From NCBI RefSeq assembly GCF_013302895.1, contig NZ_VJOK01000001.1, positions 4,176,083 to 4,240,082 of the forward strand: a stretch of 64,000 bases of DNA. The letters are read 5' to 3'. The notes below the pieces were generated by a model that worked only from the letters and a program-made list of their open reading frames with translations, was not told the DNA's origin and did not search any database. The first letter of the stretch is position 1. Each line of letters begins with the position of its first letter. The position numbers and the translations under genes were made by a program. Shown piece after piece: positions 24,991 to 33,434 of this stretch. This DNA is from Streptomyces albus subsp. chlorinus. Its GTDB lineage: Bacteria > Actinomycetota > Actinomycetes > Streptomycetales > Streptomycetaceae.

Positions 24991-27213
24991 CTACACCTCG
25001 TCCAGTCCGGGGAGCCAGGTGGCAGGACGTCCGGCGAGGGGGATTCGCCTGCTCGGGCGGCCTGGTTGAGGCACCGCGGTGCGGAGCGGGAAGCCGTACT
25101 TGAGCAGCGCGAGGCGCACCGTGGCCAGGGTCGTTCCCTCCAGGTCGGCGATGTCCTGGAGGGAGTAATGGTCGTCTTGGTACCAGGTGCGCCACTGACC
25201 GATGCGGGCGGCGGTGTACTGCGTGTGGCGAAACCGCGGCGGACTCCAGTCGACCGGGTGCTCGGACAGCAGGTAGATCGCGTGGGCCGTGGTGGTGTTC
25301 AGGGTGTGCGCAACGCGGGCGATGGCGAAGTCCCCGCCGGGCACGGCTCGGTGGAGTTCGGCTGCGCTGATGCTGTCCGGATCGGGGCCCGGCAATCGGA
25401 GCGTGGACAGGGCGGCAGCGTCGAGGCGTGGGGTCCACTGGACGGGCTCGTCGATGCCGTGCTCGTCGAGGATCGCCCGCGCAGCGTGAAGCAGCAGGTC
25501 GACTTCGGCAGGCAGAATCCGCCAGCGAAAGCGCAGGTACTGCCCGCGTTGCGACGGCGTCGCGGGGGCGATGGCCGGGTGGGCCAGCCGAGGGGGCGAA
25601 CCGGTGAGCGTGTGGAAGATCCAGCGCTGGGCGTGCGCGGCGTCGGGGAGATGGTTCGAACGCAGCCGACGCTGCAGGTCCCGCCACTCTTCCGGATCGA
25701 TGAAGCAGGAGCGGGTGGTGAACAGGGCACGGCGCCGGGCGTAGTCGATGGGGCTGCCGTGCTGGTCGAGGTGGTCGGCGAGCAGGACCAGGGCATGCAG
25801 GACGTCGGCGCAGTCGGGGCGGCGGGTGAGTTCGGCGAGCAGGGACGACACATTGTGGCTGCTGACCGTGGTGCCCATCAGACGGACCGCTGTGTGGATC
25901 TTGGTGGTGTTTCCGACCAGAAGGCAGGCGACGGCGAGGAGCTCGTCCGTGCGGCGAGCGACCGGTTTGCCGCTGGCGTGCCATGGGGCCAGACGCAGAG
26001 TCCACTCGGGCCACAATGCGGTCGGCAGCACCCGGGCCCTGACTTCCTGGTTACACGGAGCGCGGGTGGAGGCGATGGCGGTGCGGTGGCGCAGCCGCGC
26101 GACGGGCATCACCTTCTGTTCGCGGCTGCAGCGCAAGGCCGCTTGGAGACCGGGGGAGACCGAGCCTCCGCTCAGCAGGGCCATACCGCCGGGATGAAGG
26201 GCGCGCCCGCTGGAGGAGACGCGCTCGGTCAACCACCGCACCGCTTCGCCAGCCGCGGGGACCGACGGGGCAGCAAGTACTCGCAGGGCGGTGGCGAGCG
26301 CGACGGCAGTGGCCGCCGCGTCGTCGGGAGCGTAGTAGCTGTGCGCATCGAGGCGTGAGTGCCGAGCACCGGTGGCCGCCGTGCGGGATCGGTAGACCTC
26401 CATCTGGCGAAGGACCGCAGGTTCGGCCGCTTCGGTGAGATCGCTGCAGGCGGCGTGGTTGAGGATCAGGCCGCCCAGACAGCGCACATCGCGCAGCACC
26501 ACGGACAACGATGCGCCGCCTGCCCCATACAGCGGCCAGTGCACGGTCTGCTCCGGTTCCGCGAGAAGATCGTCGATGAGGCGCTGGGTTCGCGCCACGG
26601 GACCGTCGTGTTCAAGGGCCACGACAGGGATGTCCGACAGGGGATGGTGGCAGCGAGCACCTCGCGGCCCGTCGAGCTGGGGGCCGGCGCATCGCCCGGG
26701 GCGGGGCGTCTCGCGTCGTGGGTGAGCACGTACTCGGGGGATCCGATGGCAGGCCGGACAGCGGTCGGCCAACAGCACCTGATGTCGCGTGCAGGCAAAG
26801 GACCAGCCCAGACGCCAGGACAGCTGCCAGCGTCCATCGCTCTCGTCCAGGCAGACAGGGCAGTAGCGAGAGCCGGCCCGCCCCCACAGAACCCGTCGCT
26901 CCACCCGCCGCTGATCCGGCCGGATCACCACTGCGTACCCGTCGAACCGCCGAAGCGTCATTGACACCAGCACGGCCTCGGCGACACCGGACGCGGCGGA
27001 GATGGAGGCGATCTCGGCGGCCGTGGAGCGCACCGCCCAACGAGGCAGCATGGGGTTGGACAGGCCCACGTCCCGCACAGGCAGCCCCAGGGAGCGCAAC
27101 ACGTCCGAGAAGCGGCAGTGCAGGCGCGCGGCAAGGAACTCCAGCCACGAATCGAGCGCCTCGCCCACGACGGGCGCGTACCGGATCGGTAGGGTCCGAC
27201 CTCCGGCGCTCAC
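24991..27213 (-). CDS. tniQ: TniQ-family target-selection protein
   Basis: A 740-residue protein. The N-terminal ~330 residues are TniQ: RYAPVVGEALDSWLEFLAAR, then a zinc-binding region RYCPVCLDE...CTRHQVLLADRCPACHR (about residues 117-158). The long C-terminal part contains helix-turn-helix-like segments (HYSLQDIADLEGTTLATVRL) that could read the target. TniQ proteins link TnsC to the attachment site. GTG 27213 overlaps the TnsC stop (GTGA). Its length is nearer to TnsD than to short CAST TniQ, so it probably recognises a specific DNA site. Confidence 0.85.
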   Translation of the reverse strand: MSAGGRTLPIRYAPVVGEALDSWLEFLAARLHCRFSDVLRSLGLPVRDVGLSNPMLPRWAVRSTAAEIASISAASGVAEAVLVSMTLRRFDGYAVVIRPDQRRVERRVLWGRAGSRYCPVCLDESDGRWQLSWRLGWSFACTRHQVLLADRCPACHRIPRVRAHPRRETPRPGRCAGPQLDGPRGARCHHPLSDIPVVALEHDGPVARTQRLIDDLLAEPEQTVHWPLYGAGGASLSVVLRDVRCLGGLILNHAACSDLTEAAEPAVLRQMEVYRSRTAATGARHSRLDAHSYYAPDDAAATAVALATALRVLAAPSVPAAGEAVRWLTERVSSSGRALHPGGMALLSGGSVSPGLQAALRCSREQKVMPVARLRHRTAIASTRAPCNQEVRARVLPTALWPEWTLRLAPWHASGKPVARRTDELLAVACLLVGNTTKIHTAVRLMGTTVSSHNVSSLLAELTRRPDCADVLHALVLLADHLDQHGSPIDYARRRALFTTRSCFIDPEEWRDLQRRLRSNHLPDAAHAQRWIFHTLTGSPPRLAHPAIAPATPSQRGQYLRFRWRILPAEVDLLLHAARAILDEHGIDEPVQWTPRLDAAALSTLRLPGPDPDSISAAELHRAVPGGDFAIARVAHTLNTTTAHAIYLLSEHPVDWSPPRFRHTQYTAARIGQWRTWYQDDHYSLQDIADLEGTTLATVRLALLKYGFPLRTAVPQPGRPSRRIPLAGRPATWLPGLDEV

Positions 27214-28262
27214 CGGGAGGCTCGTACACGGGCCGGTCGGCTGGTGGCCTTGCCGGCTTGGAGGGCGTGCTCGAGCTCGGCACGGGCCTGCTCGGCGGCT
27301 GCATCGATGCGGACCTGGTCCAACAGATTGAGGGTGAGACGTTCGGCCCCACTACGGACGGCGCGCTGGCAGCCGCGGTTGATGAGAGTCATGAGTGAAC
27401 CGATGTGTCCGGTGCTGCGGGCGAAGAGGTAGTCGGACAGTTCGTCGGCGAGCATGCCGGGATGGGCGTCGGCCAGGACGATGCGCTGTTCGAGGGCAAG
27501 CAGGAGTTGGCGCCAGCGGCGGCGCCCCTGCTCGGTGTCGATGGCGAAGGGAGGCATGTCGAGGCGGGTGGTGCGCCTGCCGGTCTGTGCCAGCGCCGTG
27601 TCTCCGGCCGATTCGCCCTCGCTGAACAGGCCCTTGTCCGTGAGGCCCACGCCGACCTTGAGCAAGGTCACCGGGAACTCGTTGGCGATCCATTTCAAGT
27701 GGTTGCTGACCTCGATGCCGCTGGTCTTGCGCCACTTCAGGAAGTGCAAGTCGTCCAGGATGAGCAGCCGCACCTCGCACAGCAGCATGCAGTCCAGGGC
27801 CTGCAGCCCGAGCTGGGCGGCGGTCGAGGTCTGGCGCCCGGGGTGGCCGAAGAACTCCAGCATGGCGCGGTTGAGGTCCTTCATGCCGGTGTTGCCGGTC
27901 AGTCCCACTCGGCACACCGGCCATCGCTCATGTCCCTGCGCGGTGAACGCACCATGCTCGGCGATCTCCCGGCGATGAAACTCCCGCGCGAAGGCGAGCA
28001 CGGCGGTGGTCTTCCCCAGGCCGGGGAAGGCGTCGATGGCGACGGCGCCCTTGGCCTTGTCGCCGTCCTGCTGGTTGCTGTCGACGATGTCCCACAAGTC
28101 CTCGTGGAGGCTCACCAGTTGAGGGGTCTTGATGGGGCCCAGGTTCGCGTGCCAGGTTCGCCGGTCGCGCTCATAGGCCGTCCGTGACACCTCGTCCAGA
28201 GCCTGGAGGGCCTGCCGGGCCAGCCTTGCGGGCTGTGTCCGGCGAGGCGCGTCGACGAACAT
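27210..28262 (-). CDS. tnsC: TnsC/TniB AAA+ ATPase
   Basis: A 350-residue transposition regulator. Walker A is FPGLGKTTAVLAF; Walker B is LLILDDLHFLKW; ELxxxxR-like and sensor regions follow. TnsC couples TniQ target choice to the TnsAB transposase. I chose ATG 28262 because AAGGAGGA lies six bases upstream; an earlier GTG at 28325 overlaps the tnsB stop (GTGA) and would add 21 residues, so either may be used. Confidence 0.87.
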   Translation of the reverse strand: MFVDAPRRTQPARLARQALQALDEVSRTAYERDRRTWHANLGPIKTPQLVSLHEDLWDIVDSNQQDGDKAKGAVAIDAFPGLGKTTAVLAFAREFHRREIAEHGAFTAQGHERWPVCRVGLTGNTGMKDLNRAMLEFFGHPGRQTSTAAQLGLQALDCMLLCEVRLLILDDLHFLKWRKTSGIEVSNHLKWIANEFPVTLLKVGVGLTDKGLFSEGESAGDTALAQTGRRTTRLDMPPFAIDTEQGRRRWRQLLLALEQRIVLADAHPGMLADELSDYLFARSTGHIGSLMTLINRGCQRAVRSGAERLTLNLLDQVRIDAAAEQARAELEHALQAGKATSRPARVRASR

Positions 28263-28321
28263 CTTGAAGTCCTCCTTCCTGGACAGGGCCAGACTTCCCA
28301 GGCCCGCGAGAGCCCCCGTCG

Positions 28322-30448
28322 TCACACGTCCTCCAGGGCGTCCGCATAGAAGTCCTCTTCAGCAGTGAGATCGTCCAGATCGACGTCGTCGTCATCGCCT
28401 GCCTCGGTGACAGGCCCGGCGTCCGCCCCCGCGGGCGCCTCAGCCTGCCCGAACGCTCTGCGCACGGATGAGAGCGAACCAACAGCCGTGGCGCCGGGCT
28501 GCAGCAGGTCAAGGCCGGTCTGCTCGCGGGAGATCCGCAAGGCCATCCGGCGCTCCGCGAGCGTCGTCCCCAGCCCCAGGTTCCAGCGCTCCAGCAGGTC
28601 AGCAACCGCGAGGCGGTCGTCGGGATAGCGGTACTTGGCCGCAGCCAACCTCCGGGCGAAGACGAGCGCGTCCTCGCTCAGCGGCATCTGCATCGACGGC
28701 GCATGCTCCCAGGTCAGCGCGTGCCAGACGCGGGTGTCAGGGTCGCGAAAGTAGATACGAGTCACATCATCAGGGTCGACCTGAAACGGCCAGCCGTTCT
28801 TCACCGGGCCCGCGTAAGGGCTCCGGATGCCAGAAGCGGGCAGGCCCGCTCCCCGGTAGCGGCGACGGTCGATCTCGACGCCGTAGTGCTGGACCGTGCG
28901 CCACTTCGTCGGCAGGAACTCGAAGGCAAGATCCGGGTCGCGGGGGACCTCGATGTAACCGGCCCTCGCAATGCCGTGCTCGAACATCTGAGCCGGAGAC
29001 ATCCGCAGGCCCGGCAGACCCGGATCTACCAGCCCGGAATGAGGCCGGCAGTGGTAGACCGCCGCCGTCCACTCCCGGATCATCGCCTCCAACTCGTCGA
29101 GGAAGAAGAACGCCTCGCCCTCGGCGTTCGCACCGCGTGAGTGGATGTCCGGCCCCTTGTAGCCGGGCAGGGCCTCCAGCAGCCCCTCACGCAGCGTCCG
29201 GAAGAAGCGCTCCACCGGGCCCTTGTCCCGGCCGGTGCGCAGCCTGGCGGGCTGCACCGAGATGCCCATCCGCTGACAGACACTGGTCAGATGCTCCGAG
29301 ACGTACACCTTGCCGTGATCGACCACGAGCGTCTCCGGCACGAGCGGCGGCGAGGCAAGCCCCAACCCCTCAGTTCTGTCGACATCGACCAGGACGGTCC
29401 GGGGGATGCCGTGCTCAGGCCAGACCGCGTGCTTCGGCCAGTCCGGCCCGGCCGGCCGCGGACGGAAACACTCGAACAGGACGGCACTCACATCCATCGC
29501 CTTCGTGGATATTGGTGTGAGGCGGATTCCGCATATGCACCGGGAGTACCAGTCCATCGCCACCGTCAGCTCCGCCTGCACCCACTTCAACGTGAGCGGA
29601 TCGAACGCGAACACGTCCAGCCGCGTCGTGTCCATCAGCAGATACTCGCCCGGCCGCGTCGGGCGGAGCTTGCCGTACGGCCCCTCCGGCCGCTCGGCGA
29701 CATCCTGGTTCCGCTTCGTGCTCAGCCGGAACAACGGATGACGCCGTTCCAGTTCTGCCAGCACGCGAAAAGCCGTCGCCCTGCTCGGCTGAGGAACGAC
29801 CTCCGGCCCGAAGCGGGCAGTCACTCTGGCCCGCGTGCGCTCGATCACCAGGGTTCGTGACGGCCGCGACTGGCCGGTGTGCTCGACCATCACCTCCAGA
29901 GCGGTCTCCACCCACCGGTCATCAACGGAGAAGCGCGGCTGTCCTGACCGTTTCCGCTTCGGTGCAAGGCCGGCCTCGCCGTGCTGGCGGAAGTCAGACA
30001 CCCATTGCTTCACGGTGCGGATCGACACACCGAGCTCCTCGGCCTTCGACAAGTACCTGAGCTCCGCGGGCGTGCCGGGCTCGAACTGAGGACGTGGCTC
30101 GCCCATGCGGGCCGACGCGGAGCTGCCAGAGCGGTATCCCGTCAGCACTTCACGGATGTGCGCGGCTCGTTCCAGCACCATCTCCCGTTCATCGGGACGC
30201 AGTTGGCTCAGCACAACCGAGGCGATTTGCTCCACATCGTCAGCAGATGGGCCCGGCTGATCAGGTATCACCTGCGCACGATCGGAGAACAGTAGCTCCC
30301 TCAGCGCCAACCGCAGGACACGCCCCTGGCCGTCACTGAGAACCACCTCGTTCCCCGACGTCGTTGCGGCCATCTCGACCACCTCGACAATTTCACCCTC
30401 GTAGCGGAAGCGCGTGCCGACTCCCACCCGAGCCGCGGCCCCGCTCAT
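28322..30448 (-). CDS. tnsB: TnsB/TniA-type DDE transposase (Mu transposase family)
   Basis: A 708-residue transposase. N-terminal helix-turn-helix units (AEELGVSIRTVKQWVSDFRQ) bind the transposon ends. The integrase core shows the DDE residues in LLMDTTRLDVFAF, VVDHGKVYVS and PVERFFRTLREGL. A Mu-type C-terminal beta-barrel follows (YGVEIDRRRYRGAG). The acidic tail (GDDDDVDLDDLTAEEDFYAD) may contact TnsC. ATG 30448 overlaps the tnsA stop (ATGA) and has GAGGAGG upstream. Confidence 0.92.
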   Translation of the reverse strand: MSGAAARVGVGTRFRYEGEIVEVVEMAATTSGNEVVLSDGQGRVLRLALRELLFSDRAQVIPDQPGPSADDVEQIASVVLSQLRPDEREMVLERAAHIREVLTGYRSGSSASARMGEPRPQFEPGTPAELRYLSKAEELGVSIRTVKQWVSDFRQHGEAGLAPKRKRSGQPRFSVDDRWVETALEVMVEHTGQSRPSRTLVIERTRARVTARFGPEVVPQPSRATAFRVLAELERRHPLFRLSTKRNQDVAERPEGPYGKLRPTRPGEYLLMDTTRLDVFAFDPLTLKWVQAELTVAMDWYSRCICGIRLTPISTKAMDVSAVLFECFRPRPAGPDWPKHAVWPEHGIPRTVLVDVDRTEGLGLASPPLVPETLVVDHGKVYVSEHLTSVCQRMGISVQPARLRTGRDKGPVERFFRTLREGLLEALPGYKGPDIHSRGANAEGEAFFFLDELEAMIREWTAAVYHCRPHSGLVDPGLPGLRMSPAQMFEHGIARAGYIEVPRDPDLAFEFLPTKWRTVQHYGVEIDRRRYRGAGLPASGIRSPYAGPVKNGWPFQVDPDDVTRIYFRDPDTRVWHALTWEHAPSMQMPLSEDALVFARRLAAAKYRYPDDRLAVADLLERWNLGLGTTLAERRMALRISREQTGLDLLQPGATAVGSLSSVRRAFGQAEAPAGADAGPVTEAGDDDDVDLDDLTAEEDFYADALEDV

Positions 30449-31164
30449 GAGGTCCTCCTCAACAGGCTGGAAGGGCATAGAGGGGCAGTGAGATCCGTGG
30501 AGAGATCGTGGGACCACAGCAGGTGGTGGACCGCGGCGCGAACCTGTGGCTCGGGCTGGTTCGGCAGCCTCGAAGGCGCCAGCCGAAGTGGAACACCGTC
30601 CAGCGAGACGCGATGCAGCTCGTCCAGAAGGCTCAGATCAAACAGCCACGGGCGTCGGTATCCAGCGAGGAAGCGAATGTTCTCCAGCTCTGTGGGCGGC
30701 GGCGCATCCCACACTTCGTAGGACCAGCCGCGTCCCTCTACTGCCTGTCGGGTCCAAGCGAAGGTGAACGATACGACCGGCGTGGACCACCGCCAGCGCG
30801 GCTTCACGTCCACCACCACGGGGCCGCAATCAGTGATCAACAGATAGTCCGGGACGTGCTTGCGGACCTGGCCGTCGACCGGGGCTTTCAGCAGGAAGGG
30901 CTGCGCGACGATGCCATGCACCGAGGGGTCGAAGTCAGCACACAACAGCCGCGCGAGCTCCAGCCGAGACTCGTAGATCACATGGCTTCGTGTCGTGGAC
31001 GACCAGTACGTGCCGGAGTAATGCCTCTGCCCCTTGCGCCAGTGAAAGGTTCGCCAAGGAGCAGCGGCCCCCAACACATCGACCGAGATTTCGGCCCACG
31101 GCCGGTCCTCGAGGAGCTGTCCGTTCGGCTGACGAGCGCTGACTGTCACAGCGTGACTACTCAT
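30445..31164 (-). CDS. tnsA: TnsA-like transposon endonuclease
   Basis: A 239-residue protein with the TnsA nuclease pattern: Glu in HVIYESRLELARLL, Asp in RKHVPDYLLI, and a VVDVKPRW strand giving the D/E-x-K pair. TnsA cuts the 5' ends of the element so that it moves by cut-and-paste. ATG 31164 is preferred; a TTG at 31203 is also in frame. First gene of the transposition operon; the transposon end next to it should lie within the following ~300 bases. Confidence 0.8.
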   Translation of the reverse strand: MSSHAVTVSARQPNGQLLEDRPWAEISVDVLGAAAPWRTFHWRKGQRHYSGTYWSSTTRSHVIYESRLELARLLCADFDPSVHGIVAQPFLLKAPVDGQVRKHVPDYLLITDCGPVVVDVKPRWRWSTPVVSFTFAWTRQAVEGRGWSYEVWDAPPPTELENIRFLAGYRRPWLFDLSLLDELHRVSLDGVPLRLAPSRLPNQPEPQVRAAVHHLLWSHDLSTDLTAPLCPSSLLRRTS

Positions 31165-31483
31165 GGCACTACCCCCACCCCGAGGAATGGCCAACGAATC
31201 CAAGATGCCGTCTGGCTGACGCGGGGCGAGGGCTTATCGGGTGCCGTCACTCGAATGGGCGTCGATACTGAGCAGTGGGTCTCATGCGTACTGCACAAGT
31301 GCAGTCGGAGTGCAATCAGCCCTGAGACCATGCAGCGAAATTTGAGATCCCACACTCGCGCTCCGCGTCGCAGTTCGCCGGTGGCAGACAGCAAAGATCC
31401 ACGAATGACTGGCCAGCGCCGCAAGGGCATGTGAACCTAGACGACCTTCTCGTAAAAACAGCAGGTCAGAGAGGTGATTGCCC
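31165..31483. other. Intergenic region expected to hold one end of the Tn7-like element
   Basis: Non-coding. A perfect palindrome CTGCAC-AA-GTGCAG lies at 31291-31304 and may be a tnsA operator or TnsB contact. I compared this region by eye with 24886-24990 and found no convincing terminal inverted repeat. Confidence 0.4.
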
Positions 31484-31837
31484 GTGACTGTGGCGCCCCA
31501 GGGGCCCGGATTCTCCACCACCGTCGAGGCCCTGCGGCTGCGTGAGTGGCTGCTCGGCCCGGGTCAGGCCACGCTCGTGATGGATCAGTTCTCCGCCGAC
31601 GACTTCCACCTCGTCGTGGACGACCGCGCGGACGTACACGTCAACTCGAAGGACGGGCGCTTCTACCTTGGATGGTTCCCGCTCGGGCGCCCTGGCACCG
31701 ACGGCGAGGGGTGGAAGATCGCCGTCACCGGAACGGCCAAGGTGCGCGGTTACCAGATGTCCTTCGACACCGAGACGCCGGCGGACGTCGTCGCCGCCGC
31801 AGTGACTCGTGTACTGGAGACTTCCCAGCAGCGGTAG
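31484..31837 (+). CDS. DUF317-type protein, short
   Basis: A 117-residue protein with the pattern of Streptomyces DUF317 domains (DDFHLVVDDRADVHVNS, RFYLGWFPLG, GWKIAVTGTAKVRGY). Function unknown; such proteins are frequent near integrative elements. GTG 31484 with GAGGTGAT six bases upstream. Confidence 0.65.
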   Translation: MTVAPQGPGFSTTVEALRLREWLLGPGQATLVMDQFSADDFHLVVDDRADVHVNSKDGRFYLGWFPLGRPGTDGEGWKIAVTGTAKVRGYQMSFDTETPADVVAAAVTRVLETSQQR

Positions 31838-32809
31838 AGGCCCGACTCGGACGGCCCGCCGCCTACCTGGCGCAGAGGAGACGTGGGGACACGGCATTGG
31901 GTCAACCCGTTCCAGAACGCCGCAGAGCCAGCCTGGCACGCCGATCCAACTTCGCGCACCAGCTGCCAGCACAAAGACTCCCAAGCCCTTGGAGGCATAC
32001 CTGCACCCCGACTTCCCGTTCGGCCTACCCAGCCCGACGAACGTCCCGTCCGCGTACTGGGTCGGTCCCCGGCACCTGGCTGGTGACGACGGACGCCTGT
32101 ACGACTCCGTCGCCGAAACACTCGGCAGATTGGGTTGGACCAGCCTGACGATCGTCCGCGGGCGCCAGGAGCCGGAGGAGGCGCCGGAGGACCGTCAGGT
32201 CCTGCGCAGCACCGTTTTGCACATCAGCCCCGACTCCCTGCGGTGGGCGCAGTGGGTCCTGCCGGACGAGCCGTTCCACCTGGGGAACCTGCCGATCGCC
32301 TGGCAAGTGTCCGCTCGTACGGACCCGAGCAGCCCGCTCGCCCAGTGGTCGGCCTACTTCACCCGCGAGGTCCCGGGGGAGATCCTCGCCGGCTTCCTTG
32401 CCGCGCTCGACGCCCGCGATCAGCCGCCCTGCCGTGCGGTGGCCCCGAGCTGGTTCTCGACGCCGTTACGGCGCACGGGTGGCTGCGTGACGTCGACCAG
32501 CCCGGCACGGGAGCGGTGGATCCGACGTTCGCCTCCCACATCCGCCTCGGTGAGGTGCCGCCCCTCATTCAGGATGGCGACCCACTCGCGCTGGTGGCCG
32601 AGGCGGACGATGCGGCCCTGGCCGGGTGGCAGGCGTGGGCCGAGCCGATGCTCGGCGCTGGCTACCTGTGGGCCGCGTCGTTCAGCAGCAGCGTGCCGCA
32701 CGACCTCGTCGCCGCCTTCGCCGACTCCCTCAGCTCCAGCGCACCGGTCCTGCGCCGGGTACTGCCGGAGAGCACACGCGACCGGCTCCTGCGCGCTCCG
32801 GCCGGCTGA
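31809..32809 (+). pseudogene. Frameshifted DUF317-domain protein
   Basis: The 5' part reads LEAYLHPDFPFGLPSPTNVP and continues YWVGPRHLAGDDG, typical of DUF317, through ILAGFLAALDARDQP. From about 32420-32440 the homologous sequence continues one base out of phase (LVLDAVTAHGWLRDVDQPG to STRDRLLRAPAG) and ends at TGA 32807-32809. The shift is consistent with a one-base loss. The true start is uncertain; GTG 31809 overlaps the previous gene, and TTG 31989 is nearer the conserved region. Confidence 0.6.
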
Positions 32810-32826
32810 GGGCCATCCAAGGCGTC

Positions 32827-32860
32827 GAAGGCGGGCCTCCCTTCGGGGAGGCCCGCCTTC
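32827..32860. terminator. Strong terminator hairpin
   Basis: Perfect 15-bp arms GAAGGCGGGCCTCCC and GGGAGGCCCGCCTTC around a TTCG tetraloop, 17 bases after the DUF317 stop. Confidence 0.85.
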
Positions 32861-32985
32861 GTGCTGTTGTGCCTTGGCCGGCGTCTGCGTGGCGTCACGG
32901 TCCGCGGTTACAGAAAGCGGTCCGTGCTTCATTCGCGGCGGGCGCGTTGTACCGGCTACCGCCTGAATGCCCATGTCTCTGTGTG

Positions 32986-33423
32986 TCAGAGGCCGACTCC
33001 GTCCTGGGAGTGGGGCACTGCCACGCTGGTCATGCGGCCCCGGTTAGAAGGTGTAGGGGTGAAGGAACGGACCGGCTCCGATGCGAGGCCGAGCAGTCTG
33101 TCGAACTCGGTCCGTTCGTCCTCGTTCATGAGTTCGACGGCGTTGCCGAGGGTCTTCTCGGTGAGCCGCTCCATGAACGGGGCGAGGAAGTCCTCCAGAG
33201 CCTTCGGCGCTTCGTCCATCGTGCGCTGGTACTCCCGGTATCGCTTGAACTGCTCGTGGATCTCTTCGAACTCGACGCGGGTGGCACTGAGGACCAGGGC
33301 CCGTTCCTCTTTGCTGAACGGGCGCCCGTCGAGGTGGTTCCACGTGTTGGTTTCACGCTTGCGCTTGATGTCCGCGTCGCAGAGCAGGACGACGATCTCG
33401 GGCCGGGCTTGGGTTTCGGGCAT
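32986..33423 (-). CDS. Uncharacterised protein downstream of relaxase
   Basis: A 145-residue soluble, helical and charged protein starting MPETQARPEIVVLLCDADIKR. I do not recognise it. ATG 33423 with GAGGAG upstream, 11 bp after the relaxase stop, so it belongs to the mobilization operon. Confidence 0.65.
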   Translation of the reverse strand: MPETQARPEIVVLLCDADIKRKRETNTWNHLDGRPFSKEERALVLSATRVEFEEIHEQFKRYREYQRTMDEAPKALEDFLAPFMERLTEKTLGNAVELMNEDERTEFDRLLGLASEPVRSFTPTPSNRGRMTSVAVPHSQDGVGL

Positions 33424-33434
33424 ACGGGTGCTCC

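Larger units (their letters stand above)
24991..31164 (-). mobile_element. Tn7-like transposition module (tnsA-tnsB-tnsC-tniQ)
   Basis: Four minus-strand genes in the order endonuclease, DDE transposase, AAA+ ATPase, TniQ target selector. Adjacent genes overlap by a few bases or are linked by overlapping reading frames. Presence of a TnsA partner means cut-and-paste transposition is possible, unlike Tn5053-type elements without TnsA. The coordinates cover only the module; terminal inverted repeats and cargo limits were not found. No Cas genes or CRISPR repeats lie nearby. The flanks are an MFS gene (left) and DUF317 genes (right). Confidence 0.85.

Noticed and set aside
28365..29520. Plus-strand Arg/Ser/Pro-rich frames opposite tnsB
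   Set aside because: Low-complexity shadows typical of high-GC DNA.
24991..31164. CRISPR-associated transposon
   Set aside because: No cas gene, no CRISPR repeat-spacer array anywhere in the window, and TniQ is long as in TnsD-type targeting.
24886..31483. Terminal inverted repeats for the Tn7-like element
   Set aside because: By-eye comparison of the two flanking gaps gave only short, chance-level matches, so no ends are annotated.
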